A stretch of DNA of 64,000 nt from Kocuria marina (GTDB lineage: Bacteria > Actinomycetota > Actinomycetes > Actinomycetales > Micrococcaceae): NCBI RefSeq assembly GCF_000786655.1, contig NZ_JROM01000016.1:186001-250000 (forward strand), read 5' to 3'. Each line of letters begins with the position of its first letter. Position 1 is the stretch's first letter. The notes beneath the pieces were generated by a model. It worked only from the letters and a program-made list of their open reading frames with translations, did no database searches and was not told the DNA's origin. A program made the position numbers and the translations under genes. Positions 26,849 through 35,360 of the stretch are shown in pieces.

Positions 26849-28204
26849 ATGGCCCGCACCACGTCTCTGTCCGGTTTCCCCGAATGGCTCCCGGAGGAAC
26901 GGATCGTGGAGCAACACGTGCTGGACTCCCTGCGCAGGACCTTCGAACTCCACGGCTTCTCCTCGATCGAGACGCGCGCGGTGGAGACCGTGGAGCAGTT
27001 GCTGCGCAAGGGCGAGATCGACAAGGAGGTCTACGGGGTCTCCCGGTTGCAGCAGGACGAGGACTCCTCGCGCGAGGACGCGCTGGCGCTGCACTTCGAC
27101 CTGACCGTGCCGTTCGCCCGCTACGTCGTGGAGAACAGCGGCTACCTCACGTTCCCGTTCCGCCGCTACCAGATCCAGAAGGTGTGGCGCGGCGAGCGCC
27201 CCCAGGAGGGCCGGGCGCGCGAATTCACCCAGGCGGACATCGACGTGGTGGGGGACGGCACGCTCGCGTTCCGCTACGACGTGGAGCTCGCGCTCGTGAT
27301 GATCGAGGCGCTGTCCGAGCTGCCCATCCCGCCGTTCGTGCTGCGGGTCAACAACCGCAAGCTCGCCGAGGGTTTCTACCGCGGTGTGGGTCTCACGGAC
27401 GCCCCCGCGGTGCTGCGTGAGATCGACAAGCTCGAGAAGATCGGTGCCGAGCAGGTCTCCCGGAATCTCCAGGACACGGTGGGTGCCACGCCCGAACAGG
27501 CGGAGGCGGCGCTGTCCCTCGCGGCGATCCGCACCGAGGACACGTCCTTCGTGGAGCGCGTGCGGGAACTCGGGGTGAGCAACGAGCTGCTGGACGAGGG
27601 CCTGGACGAACTCGCCGAGGTCGTGGGGGAGGCCTCCCGGCGCGCCCCCGGCAAGGTCGTGGCGGACCTGTCCATCGCTCGCGGGCTCGACTACTACACG
27701 GGCACCGTGTACGAGACGGTCCTCGTGGGTCACGAACAGCTCGGCTCCGTGTGCTCGGGCGGTCGCTACGAGTCCCTCGCGTCCTCCGGCAAGAAGACCT
27801 ACCCCGGTGTGGGCCTGTCGATCGGTGTGACCCGGTTGGTCACCCGGATCCTGTCCCGCTCCATGGCCCAGGCCTCCCGCTCGGTGCCCTCCGCGGTGCT
27901 CGTGGCCCTGAACGACGACGCATCGTGGTCCGCCGCGCAGGACGTCGCCGGGCAGTTGCGCGCTCGCGGGATCGCGACCGAGGTGGCCGCCACGGCCCAG
28001 AAGTTCGGCAAGCAGATCCGCTACGCCGAGCGCCGCGGCATCCCGTTCGTGTGGTTCTCGTCCGTGGCCGAGGACGGGAGCCCGACCCACGAGGTCAAGG
28101 ACATCCGCTCGGGCGAACAGGTGGCCGCGGACCCCGCGTCGTGGCAGCCGCCCGCCGAGGACCTGCACGCCACGGTGCTGCGCGCCGCCGACACGGACGA
28201 CTGA
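26849..28204 (+). CDS. hisS: Histidyl-tRNA synthetase
   Basis: This 451-residue class II synthetase has motif 2 in RYQIQKVWRGERPQEGRAREF, followed by the catalytic QADIDVVG. It has the histidine-A loop GLDYYTGTVYE and motif 3 near GVGLSIGVTRL, and ends with an anticodon-binding domain (~340-440). In the N-terminus it resembles the HisRS lineage beginning LSGFPEWLPEERIVEQ. ATG 26849 is chosen because the conserved sequence begins just after it and GAGGAG lies ~12 nt upstream. The leader is ~135 nt, transcribed from TAGACT at 26703. Confidence 0.97.
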   Translation: MARTTSLSGFPEWLPEERIVEQHVLDSLRRTFELHGFSSIETRAVETVEQLLRKGEIDKEVYGVSRLQQDEDSSREDALALHFDLTVPFARYVVENSGYLTFPFRRYQIQKVWRGERPQEGRAREFTQADIDVVGDGTLAFRYDVELALVMIEALSELPIPPFVLRVNNRKLAEGFYRGVGLTDAPAVLREIDKLEKIGAEQVSRNLQDTVGATPEQAEAALSLAAIRTEDTSFVERVRELGVSNELLDEGLDELAEVVGEASRRAPGKVVADLSIARGLDYYTGTVYETVLVGHEQLGSVCSGGRYESLASSGKKTYPGVGLSIGVTRLVTRILSRSMAQASRSVPSAVLVALNDDASWSAAQDVAGQLRARGIATEVAATAQKFGKQIRYAERRGIPFVWFSSVAEDGSPTHEVKDIRSGEQVAADPASWQPPAEDLHATVLRAADTDD

Positions 28205-28269
28205 TACCGGCTCCGTCCTACGAGAGGCGTGCCCGCGTGCGACGGCCGTGCGCACGCGGCGTCGGCTTG

Positions 28270-28275
28270 TAGACT
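28270..28275 (+). promoter_or_regulatory. aspS promoter -10 (TAGACT)
   Basis: TAGACT lies in the hisS-aspS gap and would give a ~118-nt leader for aspS. The leader contains several G+C-rich inverted segments and ends in AAAAGG. There is no clear -35. Confidence 0.45.
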
Positions 28276-28399
28276 CGCGGGGACGGGAGCACGCCCTGCT
28301 CCAGGGCGCCCGATCCGGTGCGGCACCGCAGGCACCCGGCGCGACGCGCTCCACCGGCCCGCGACCCGACCATCCCATTGATTGAAAAGGTGAATGCAC

Positions 28400-30217
28400 T
28401 TGTTGCGAACGCATGAACTTGGCACGTTGACCGCCGAGAACATTGGACAGACCGTCACGCTGGCGGGCTGGGTCGGCCGGCGCCGCGACCACGGCGGCGT
28501 GGCGTTCGTGGACCTGCGGGACGCCTCCGGTGTGGCGCAGATCGTGGTGCGGGACGAGGACCAGTTCCACCAGTTGCGCAACGAGTACGTCCTGCAGGTG
28601 ACGGGCACCGTGGAGCGGCGTCCGGAGGGTAACGAGAACCCCAACCTGACCTCGGGTGAGGTCGAGGTCATGGTGGACGAGCTCACCGTGCTCAACACGG
28701 CCGCGCCGTTGCCGTTCCAGATCGACGAGCACGTGGAGGTGGGCGAGGAAGCTCGCCTGAAGTACCGCTACCTGGACCTGCGCCGCCCCGAGCCCGCGCG
28801 CATCATGTGCCTGCGTTCCGAGGTCAACCGGGTCGCGCGCAACCTGCTGCACGACCACGGCTTCACCGAGGTGGAGACCCCCACCCTCACCCGTTCCACG
28901 CCCGAGGGTGCGCGCGACTTCGTGGTGCCGGCACGGCTGTCCCCGGGCTCCTGGTATGCGCTGCCGCAGTCCCCGCAGCTGTTCAAACAGCTGCTGCAGG
29001 TGGGCGGGATCGAGAAGTACTTCCAGATCGCCCGCTGCTACCGGGACGAGGACTTCCGCGCGGACCGCCAGCCCGAGTTCACCCAGCTGGACGTTGAGGC
29101 CTCCTTCGTGGAGGAGGACGATGTCATCGCCCTGGGCGAGCAGATCGTGAAGTCCCTGTGGGCTCTGATCGGCGTGGACGTCTCGACCCCCATCCCGCGC
29201 ATGACCTACGCCCAGGCCATGGCCGACTACGGCTCCGACAAGCCGGACCTGCGCTTCGACCTGAAGCTCACGGAGCTCACCGAGTACTTCAAGGACACCC
29301 CGTTCCGCGTGTTCCAGGCCCCGTACGTGGGTGCCGTGGTCATGCCAGGCGGTGCATCCCAGCCCCGCCGCCAGCTCGACGCGTGGCAGGAGTGGGCCAA
29401 GCAGCGCGGCGCCAAGGGCCTCGCCTACGTGCTGTTCAAGGAGGACGGCGAGATCGCCGGGCCGGTGGCCAAGAACATCTCGGAGGAGGAGAAGGCCGGA
29501 CTCGCGGAGGCCGTGGGCGCGAAGCCCGGCGACTGCGTGTTCTTCGCCGCGGGCGGGGCCAAGACCTCCCGCGCGCTGCTCGGTGCCGCGCGCGTGGAGA
29601 TCGGCCACCGCGTGGGCCTGATCGACGAGAATGACTGGGCCTTCGTGTGGATCGTGGACGCGCCGCTGTTTGAGCCCGCGTCCGAGGCGGTCGAGTCCGG
29701 CGACGTTGCCGTGGGCTCCGGTGCGTGGACGGCCGTGCACCACGCGTTCACGTCCCCCAAGCCCGAGTTCATGGACACCTTCGACACGGACCCCGGCTCC
29801 GCGCTGGCCTACGCGTACGACATCGTGTGCAACGGCAACGAGATCGGCGGCGGTTCCATCCGCATCCACCGCCGGGACGTGCAGGACCGCGTGTTCCGCG
29901 TGATGGGGCTCAGCGAGGAGGACGCCCGGGAGAAGTTCGGCTTCCTGCTGGACGCCTTCCAGTTCGGCGCGCCCCCGCACGGCGGCATCGCCTTCGGCTG
30001 GGACCGCGTGGTCGCGCTGCTCGCGGGCACCGAGTCCATCCGGGATGTCATCGCGTTCCCCAAGACCGGCAACGGCTACGACCCCCTGACCGCCGCGCCT
30101 GCGCCCATCACGGCGCAGCAGCGCAAGGAAGCCGGCGTGGACGCCAAGCCCGAGCCCAAGAAGGCCGAGGCGCCGCGCGAGGCAGCCTCCGCCGACAAGG
30201 ACGGCGACGCGAAGTAA
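28400..30217 (+). CDS. aspS: Aspartyl-tRNA synthetase
   Basis: This bacterial-type AspRS (~605 residues) has an N-terminal OB-fold anticodon-binding domain (~1-105) and motif 1 around [12 protein letters not shown]. Motif 2 is [21 protein letters not shown], and the GAD insertion domain lies at ~290-410. Motif 3 includes [17 protein letters not shown]. The C-terminal ~40 residues are a Lys/Ala/Glu-rich tail. The start is uncertain: TTG 28400 has AAAAGG 9 nt upstream and gives MLRTHELG, the common AspRS N-terminus, while ATG 28394 lies too close to that site. Without an amidation-specific marker, discrimination between tRNA-Asp and tRNA-Asn cannot be judged. Confidence 0.96.
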   Translation: MLRTHELGTLTAENIGQTVTLAGWVGRRRDHGGVAFVDLRDASGVAQIVVRDEDQFHQLRNEYVLQVTGTVERRPEGNENPNLTSGEVEVMVDELTVLNTAAPLPFQIDEHVEVGEEARLKYRYLDLRRPEPARIMCLRSEVNRVARNLLHDHGFTEVETPTLTRSTPEGARDFVVPARLSPGSWYALPQSPQLFKQLLQVGGIEKYFQIARCYRDEDFRADRQPEFTQLDVEASFVEEDDVIALGEQIVKSLWALIGVDVSTPIPRMTYAQAMADYGSDKPDLRFDLKLTELTEYFKDTPFRVFQAPYVGAVVMPGGASQPRRQLDAWQEWAKQRGAKGLAYVLFKEDGEIAGPVAKNISEEEKAGLAEAVGAKPGDCVFFAAGGAKTSRALLGAARVEIGHRVGLIDENDWAFVWIVDAPLFEPASEAVESGDVAVGSGAWTAVHHAFTSPKPEFMDTFDTDPGSALAYAYDIVCNGNEIGGGSIRIHRRDVQDRVFRVMGLSEEDAREKFGFLLDAFQFGAPPHGGIAFGWDRVVALLAGTESIRDVIAFPKTGNGYDPLTAAPAPITAQQRKEAGVDAKPEPKKAEAPREAASADKDGDAK

Positions 30218-30252
30218 CGCCATCGACACGTGACACCGTCGCTACACGCTGC

Positions 30253-30294
30253 GGGGCCGCCGATCCGGGATGTCACCCCGGGGTCGGCGGCCCC
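30253..30294 (+). terminator. Terminator hairpin after aspS
   Basis: An 11-bp stem (GGGGCCGCCGA / TCGGCGGCCCC, 30253-30263 with 30284-30294) with further partial pairing inside the loop, 36 bp after the aspS stop. There is no T-tract. Confidence 0.65.
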
Positions 30295-30321
30295 GCCGCG
30301 CGAGTGTGATGGACTGGCGTC

Positions 30322-30774
30322 ATGAGAATCGTGCTACAGGTGGCGTCACGGGCCAGTGTCACCGTGGGGGAACGGGGCACGGGCGAGATCACCGGCCCCG
30401 GGCTCGTCGCACTCGTGGGGGTCACCCACTCGGACACCCCGGAGATCGCCGCGCAGCTCGCGGCCAAGATCGCCGGGCTGCGCATCCTGCCGGGAGAGAC
30501 CTCATGCGAGGACCGCTCGGCCCCGGTGCTCGTGGTCAGCCAGTTCACGCTGTACGGGGACGTGCGGAGGGGGCGCCGACCGTCGTGGTCCCGCGCCGCC
30601 CCCGGGGACGTGAGCGAACCCCTCTTCGACGCCTTCGTGGCGGCGCTACGGGAGCGCGGTTTGCCGGTGGAAACCGGGGAGTTCGGTGCGCACATGGAGG
30701 TCTCGCTCGTCAACGACGGGCCCGTGACCCTCGTGGTGGACAGCGACGAGCTGCAGCGCCCGCGTCGCGACTGA
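30322..30774 (+). CDS. dtd: D-aminoacyl-tRNA deacylase Dtd
   Basis: Dtd (150 residues) hydrolyses D-aminoacyl-tRNAs (and Gly-tRNA-Ala), a proofreading role that fits its place after aspS. The two active-site signatures are present: SQFTLYGD (~70) and the C-terminal NDGPVTLV, the variant of the family's Gly-Pro motif. The N-terminus MRIVLQVASRASVTV is canonical. TGGACT, 6 nt before the ATG, sits where the -10 lies in the leaderless genes nearby, but is a poor match. Confidence 0.95.
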   Translation: MRIVLQVASRASVTVGERGTGEITGPGLVALVGVTHSDTPEIAAQLAAKIAGLRILPGETSCEDRSAPVLVVSQFTLYGDVRRGRRPSWSRAAPGDVSEPLFDAFVAALRERGLPVETGEFGAHMEVSLVNDGPVTLVVDSDELQRPRRD

Positions 30775-30809
30775 ACCCGCGGCGGCCCGTGCGTGTCCGA
30801 GGCGGGCAG

Positions 30810-30815
30810 TAGGGT
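30810..30815 (+). promoter_or_regulatory. -10 hexamer TAGGGT of rarA (leaderless)
   Basis: TAGGGT ends exactly 6 nt before the rarA GTG at 30822, the same hexamer and spacing as at helY. No separate Shine-Dalgarno sequence fits this start. Confidence 0.5.
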
Positions 30816-30821
30816 CGAGGC

Positions 30822-32354
30822 GTGAGCGATGCATTGTTCGACGTCCCGGATCCCCTGAGCGAGGACGGGTCCGGCCCATCCGCCCACGCGAGGGATCGGA
30901 CCCCGTCCCGCGCGCGCTCCCGCGCACCGCTCGCCGTGCGCATGCGCCCCCGCACCCTGGACGAGGTCGTGGGCCAGAAGCACCTGTTGCGCACCGGCTC
31001 GCCCCTGCGCGGACTGACCGCTGGGCGCTCGGGACCGACCGCGGCGTCGTCGGTCATCCTGTGGGGCCCGCCGGGCACGGGCAAGACGACGATCGCGCAC
31101 GTGATCGCGCGCGGCCACGACACCACCTTCGTCGAGCTGTCCGCCGTCACGGCCGGGGTCAAGGACGTGCGGCGCGTCATGGACGAGGCGCTGACCGCGC
31201 GCGACCTGCACGGGCGCACCACGGTGCTGTTCCTCGACGAGATCCACCGGTTCACCAAGGCGCAGCAGGACGCGCTGTTGCCCGGGGTCGAGAACGGGTG
31301 GGTGGTCCTCGTGGCCGCCACAACCGAGAACCCCTCGTTCTCCGTGATCGCACCGCTGCTCTCGCGCTCCCTGCTGCTGACCCTGCAACCGCTCGAGCGC
31401 CCGGACATCGGGGAGTTGCTCGACCGCGCGGTGACCGACCCGCGCGGGCTGGACGGTGCCGTCGTCCTGAGCCCGGAGGCGCGCGAGCACCTGCTGGACG
31501 TCTCCGGGGGAGACGCGCGCAAGGCGCTCACTTCCCTCGAGGCGGCTGCGGCGGTCGCGCTCTCCCACGCGGCGGCGTTGGACGACGACGCCGATGGCGC
31601 CGCGCGTTCCGGGGCCGAGGGCCCGGGCACGGAGGGTTCGGGAGCCGAGGTATCGGACGACGACGCGGCCGAGCCCGGGGCAGCGGGCGAAACCCCCAAT
31701 GCATCGGTCGTGACCGTGACGCTGGAGCACGCGCAGGAGGCCGTCAACCGCGCGGCGGTGCGCTACGACAAGCAGGGCGATCAGCACTACGACGTCGTGA
31801 GCGCGTTTATCAAATCGATCCGCGGCTCGGACGTGGACGCCGCGATGCATTACCTGGCCCGGATGATCGAGGCCGGGGAGGACCCGCGGTTCATCGCGCG
31901 CCGGTTGATCATCAGCGCGTCGGAGGACATCGGTCTCGCTGATCCCGCGGCGCTGCAGACCGCGGTCGCGGCGGCCCAGGCCGTGCAGTTGATCGGGATG
32001 CCCGAGGGGCGGATCCCACTCGCCGAGGCCGTCGCGCACCTGGCCACCGCGCCCAAGTCGAACGCCGCGTACCTGGCCATCGACGAGGCCATCGCGGACG
32101 TCCGCGCCGGACGTGCCGGGCCCGTGCCCCCGCACCTGCGGGACTCGCACTACCCGGGCGCGAACGAGCTCGGCCACGGCGCGGGTTATGTCTACGCCCA
32201 CGACACGCCCAACGCGGTGGCCACCCAGCAGTACCCGCCGGACGAGCTCGTGGGGAAGGACTACTACCGGCCCACGGGGTACGGCCACGAACGGGACCTG
32301 GCGCAGCGCGTGATCCGGTTGCGCGACATCGTGCGCGGCGACACCCGGCCGTAG
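30822..32354 (+). CDS. rarA: Replication-associated recombination protein RarA (MgsA)
   Basis: This 510-residue AAA+ ATPase of the RarA/Mgs1/WRNIP1 family acts at stalled replication forks. Visible are [16 protein letters not shown], Walker [11 protein letters not shown] (81-90), Walker B FLDEIHRF (~137), sensor 1 (AATTENPSF) and the C-terminal tetramerisation domain ([40 protein letters not shown]). A ~43-residue Asp/Glu/Gly/Ala-rich insert (31579-31707) lies between the AAA+ lid and the tetramerisation domain. The gene has its own leaderless promoter and converges on the SorC regulator gene 23 bp downstream. Confidence 0.95.
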   Translation: MSDALFDVPDPLSEDGSGPSAHARDRTPSRARSRAPLAVRMRPRTLDEVVGQKHLLRTGSPLRGLTAGRSGPTAASSVILWGPPGTGKTTIAHVIARGHDTTFVELSAVTAGVKDVRRVMDEALTARDLHGRTTVLFLDEIHRFTKAQQDALLPGVENGWVVLVAATTENPSFSVIAPLLSRSLLLTLQPLERPDIGELLDRAVTDPRGLDGAVVLSPEAREHLLDVSGGDARKALTSLEAAAAVALSHAAALDDDADGAARSGAEGPGTEGSGAEVSDDDAAEPGAAGETPNASVVTVTLEHAQEAVNRAAVRYDKQGDQHYDVVSAFIKSIRGSDVDAAMHYLARMIEAGEDPRFIARRLIISASEDIGLADPAALQTAVAAAQAVQLIGMPEGRIPLAEAVAHLATAPKSNAAYLAIDEAIADVRAGRAGPVPPHLRDSHYPGANELGHGAGYVYAHDTPNAVATQQYPPDELVGKDYYRPTGYGHERDLAQRVIRLRDIVRGDTRP

Positions 32355-32377
32355 GGCGCGGTTACGACGATGCGTGG

Positions 32378-33346
32378 TCAGGGCCGTGCTCCCGCGCCGT
32401 CCACGTGGTCCAGCACATCCTTGGCGGTCAGGTCGTCGATCACCAGGTCCGTCACCGCCCCCGACCGCAGCGCGCCCACGATGCCGCGCACCTTGTGCCG
32501 CCCGGACACCACGCACACACGGCGGGGAATCCTGGCGAGATCCGCGGGGGTGGGTCCGGAGGCCCGCCGGTTCAGCTCGATGTCCGAGTAACTGCCGTCC
32601 TCGCGGATGAAGACGGTGCAGATGTCCCCGACGACGCGGTGCGCGCTCAGACTGCGCAGCTCGGACGAGCTGAGGTGGCCCTCCGTGTAGACCTGGGACA
32701 GCACCGGGCCGTGGAAGGCCCCCACGCTGAACACCGCCAGGTCAACACTCGCCCGGGCCGCGAGAATGCGGCGAACCGAGGATTCCTGCCAGAGCAGCGT
32801 CCGGGTCTGTTCCCAGTCGAAGAAAGCGGGGGTCGGGAACGGGTACAGCTCGGCGTTGAAGGCCTGCGCCAACGTCGAGAGCAGTGGGGCGGACGTATCC
32901 GTGCCGGCCGTCCGCGGCCCGGCGGCCCCGTTGAGCTGCACCACCGAGACGTCCTGGGTATTGGTGTGGCGCACGTGCGAGGCGATCGCGGAGGTCGTGG
33001 TGCCCCACGCGACCCCCAGGGACGTCCCGTCCTGGACCCACGATGCGAGTAGTTGTGCGGTGTAGCGCGAGACCGCGTCGAGTCGTTGGCCGCTATGCGA
33101 CGCCCGCTGGGTCCCCGCGATGTGCGCCGTGACCCGGAACGTGTCGTGGATGCGACGGGACAGCCGGTCCGTGGGTGTGTCGGGTGGGCGCAGGGTGATC
33201 GTCACGATGCCCCTGGCTTTCGCATCCGCCAGCATGCGCGAGACCGTGGACCGTGAGACCCCCAGCCGCTCGGCCACGGCACCCATGGTCATGTCCTGCA
33301 CGAAGTACAGTTCCGCGGCTTGGTAGAGCAGTGAATCGTCGTGCAT
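32378..33346 (-). CDS. SorC-family sugar-binding transcriptional regulator
   Basis: This 322-residue protein has an N-terminal helix-turn-helix (MGAVAERLGVSRSTVSRMLADAKARGIV, residues ~20-46) and a SorC/DeoR-type sugar-phosphate-binding domain (~60-315, with GTSLGVAWGTTTSAIA, then DLAVFSVGAFHGP and SGRHKVRGIVGALRSG). It is divergent from glpD-glpF-glpK, which suggests that it controls glycerol or glycerol-3-phosphate use in place of a DeoR-type GlpR; this is inference from position. Its start is preceded by GAGGTGAGG. Its own -10 (TATGCT, minus strand, 33386-33391) lies inside operator 2, implying autoregulation. Confidence 0.88.
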   Translation of the reverse strand: MHDDSLLYQAAELYFVQDMTMGAVAERLGVSRSTVSRMLADAKARGIVTITLRPPDTPTDRLSRRIHDTFRVTAHIAGTQRASHSGQRLDAVSRYTAQLLASWVQDGTSLGVAWGTTTSAIASHVRHTNTQDVSVVQLNGAAGPRTAGTDTSAPLLSTLAQAFNAELYPFPTPAFFDWEQTRTLLWQESSVRRILAARASVDLAVFSVGAFHGPVLSQVYTEGHLSSSELRSLSAHRVVGDICTVFIREDGSYSDIELNRRASGPTPADLARIPRRVCVVSGRHKVRGIVGALRSGAVTDLVIDDLTAKDVLDHVDGAGARP

Positions 33347-33362
33347 CGCCCCTCACCTCCCG

Positions 33363-33397
33363 TGCACACATGTGCAAATAGGTTGAGCATACGTGCA
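33363..33397. promoter_or_regulatory. Twin candidate SorC operators
   Basis: Two related 14-bp imperfect palindromes, TGCACACATGTGCA (33363-33376) and TGAGCATACGTGCA (33384-33397), match at 10 of 14 positions. Their starts are 21 bp apart, two helical turns. They lie in the divergent regulator/glpD region and overlap the regulator's own -10 candidate. Twin phased sites suit a tetrameric SorC regulator. Confidence 0.55.
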
Positions 33398-33422
33398 TCG
33401 GCGCGACATGGTAGTGCGCACG

Positions 33423-33461
33423 GCTACGAAATGGGATGTACGTCACATCCCAGTGCGTAGC
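33423..33461. promoter_or_regulatory. 39-bp palindrome with CRP/GlxR-like core, glpD control region
   Basis: Arms GCTACG...CGTAGC and TGGGATGT...ACATCCCA share one centre at 33442. Nested within it, 33432-33447 reads TGGGATGTACGTCACA, which fits the GlxR/CRP consensus TGTGANNTANNTCACA at all but one fixed position. A cAMP-receptor-type protein could therefore link glycerol use to carbon status. The alternative is binding of another regulator to the wider palindrome. Confidence 0.55.
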
Positions 33462-33463
33462 AT
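33458..33463 (+). promoter_or_regulatory. Candidate glpD -10 (TAGCAT)
   Basis: TAGCAT overlaps the right arm of the 39-bp palindrome and lies 59 nt before the glpD GTG. The -35 region would coincide with the CRP/GlxR-like core, so occupancy of that site should affect initiation. Confidence 0.4.
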
Positions 33464-33522
33464 GATCCGCAAGAACTGCGGGCCACACCGCATCCACACC
33501 GACATTGAGTGAGGAAGATACT

Positions 33523-35250
33523 GTGACTGCCACCCAATTGAATTCCGAGACCCGTCAGGCCGCGCTCCGTGAAATGAGCGAAGGGACCGAGTTGGACGTC
33601 CTGGTGATCGGCGGTGGCATCACGGGTGCCGGCATCGCGCTGGACGCGGCCACGCGAGGGCTGCGCACCGGCATCGTGGAGGCCCAGGACTGGGCGGGAG
33701 GGACGTCCCGCTGGTCGTCCAAGCTGGTCCACGGTGGCCTGCGCTACCTGCAACAGTTCGACTTCAAGCTCGTCACGGAGGCGCTGCACGAACGGGAGCG
33801 CCTGCTGTACACGCTGGCTCCCCATCTGGTGAAGCCCGTCCCCTTCCTCTACCCGATCCTGCACCGGTTCTGGGAGCGCCCGTACGTGACGGCGGGCGTC
33901 GGTCTCTACGACACCCTGGCCCACGTGGGCTCCAAGGTCGCGTCCATGCCCTTCCACCGTCAGCTCTCGCAGCGCGGTGTGAAGGAGGCGTTCCCCAGCA
34001 TCAAGCCGGGCGTCATGGTGGGCGCCGTCAAGTACTGGGACGGTCGCGTGGACGATGCCCGTCTGGTCCTGACGCTCATCCGCACGGCCGTGGGCTACGG
34101 CGCCCTGGCCGCGACCCGCACGCGAGTCACGGAACTCCTCAAGAACGACGACGGCGCCGTCGTGGGCGCGCGCGTCACGGACCTGGAGACCGGCACGCAG
34201 CACGAGATCCGCGCCCGCAAGGTCATCGCGGCCACCGGCGTGTGGACCGAGGAGACCCAGGACATGGCCCACACGGACGGGGGCCTCAAGGTGCTCGCAT
34301 CCAAGGGCATCCACATCGTGGTGCCCCGGGACAGGATCCGCGGTGAGGTGGGCCTGATCCTGCAGACCGAGAAATCGGTGCTGTTCGTGATCCCGTGGGA
34401 GCACTACTGGATCATCGGCACCACGGACACCCCCTACGAGCAGGACATCTCGGCCCCCGTGGCCACGGCCGCGGACATCGACTACGTACTCGAACACGCG
34501 AACGTGGTCCTGGACGAGCCCCTGACCCGGGACGACGTCATGGGCACCTACGCGGGTCTGCGGCCGTTGCTGCAGCCGGGCGTCAAGGAGGGCACGGAAA
34601 CCGCGTCCACCAAGATCTCCCGCGAGCACACGGTCGCGGAGGCGACGCCGGGGCTGATCTCGATCGCCGGCGGCAAGTTGACCACCTACCGCATCATGGC
34701 CCAGGACGCCGTGGACTTCGCACTCGGCAAGGAGCGCGCCAAGAGCCTGCCCTCGGTCACCGACCGTACGCTGCTCCACGGTGCCAACGGGTACGTTCCC
34801 ATGACCCGGCAGGCGGACCGGATCGGCGCACGCCACGGCTGGAGCGACGACATGGTCAACCACCTGTTGAACCGCTACGGATCGGCCATCACGGAGATAG
34901 AGGACCTCGTGGCGGAGCAGGAGGATCTGGCCCGGCCGCTCGCGGCGGCGCCCGCCTACCTGCGGGCCGAGGTGGTCCAGGCGGCGCGGCACGAGGGTGT
35001 CCTGCACGTCTCGGACGTCTTCGAGACCCGGACCCGGATGTCCTACGACCAGCCCGATCACGGTCTGGCCGCGGTCGAGGAGGTCGCCGATCTGCTCGCC
35101 GCCGAACTGGGCTGGGACGACGCCCGTAAGGAGCAGGAGATCGAGGCCTACCGCGCCGTGTGCGCCGCCGAGGACGCCGCCGCGCAGACCACGGACGACG
35201 CCTCCGCGGCGGCCGCGCGCAGCGCAGCCCCCTCGCTCAACACCCTGTGA
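33523..35250 (+). CDS. glpD: Aerobic glycerol-3-phosphate dehydrogenase GlpD
   Basis: GlpD (575 residues) is the FAD-dependent, membrane-associated enzyme that oxidises glycerol-3-phosphate to dihydroxyacetone phosphate and feeds electrons to quinone. The N-terminal FAD-binding motif is VLVIGGGITGAGIALDAATRG (~27-47, discussed as GGGITGAG). The DAO-type signature SSKLVHGGLRYLQQ follows, with IAGGKLTTYR near residue 385 and a C-terminal helical domain. GTG 33523 has GAGGAAG 5 nt upstream; the TTG at 33505 precedes that site. It is the first gene of the glp unit. Confidence 0.97.
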   Translation: MTATQLNSETRQAALREMSEGTELDVLVIGGGITGAGIALDAATRGLRTGIVEAQDWAGGTSRWSSKLVHGGLRYLQQFDFKLVTEALHERERLLYTLAPHLVKPVPFLYPILHRFWERPYVTAGVGLYDTLAHVGSKVASMPFHRQLSQRGVKEAFPSIKPGVMVGAVKYWDGRVDDARLVLTLIRTAVGYGALAATRTRVTELLKNDDGAVVGARVTDLETGTQHEIRARKVIAATGVWTEETQDMAHTDGGLKVLASKGIHIVVPRDRIRGEVGLILQTEKSVLFVIPWEHYWIIGTTDTPYEQDISAPVATAADIDYVLEHANVVLDEPLTRDDVMGTYAGLRPLLQPGVKEGTETASTKISREHTVAEATPGLISIAGGKLTTYRIMAQDAVDFALGKERAKSLPSVTDRTLLHGANGYVPMTRQADRIGARHGWSDDMVNHLLNRYGSAITEIEDLVAEQEDLARPLAAAPAYLRAEVVQAARHEGVLHVSDVFETRTRMSYDQPDHGLAAVEEVADLLAAELGWDDARKEQEIEAYRAVCAAEDAAAQTTDDASAAAARSAAPSLNTL

Positions 35251-35276
35251 CGTAGGCGGGCGTCCCGTTCCCGCCG

Positions 35277-35316
35277 ACACCGCTTCCCGCTGGCTCACGC
35301 TATCGGGAGGCGGTGT
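35277..35316 (+). terminator. Intercistronic hairpin glpD-glpF
   Basis: A 13-bp stem with one G-U pair (35277-35289 with 35304-35316) and a 14-nt loop follows a smaller GGCGGG/CCCGCC stem (35255-35275). With no T-tract and no promoter before glpF, it may be a partial terminator or an mRNA-stabilising structure that sets glpD versus glpFK levels. Confidence 0.5.
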
Positions 35317-35360
35317 GCCCGAATCACCCAACGCCGACACGAACTGCAAGGAGTCAATCC

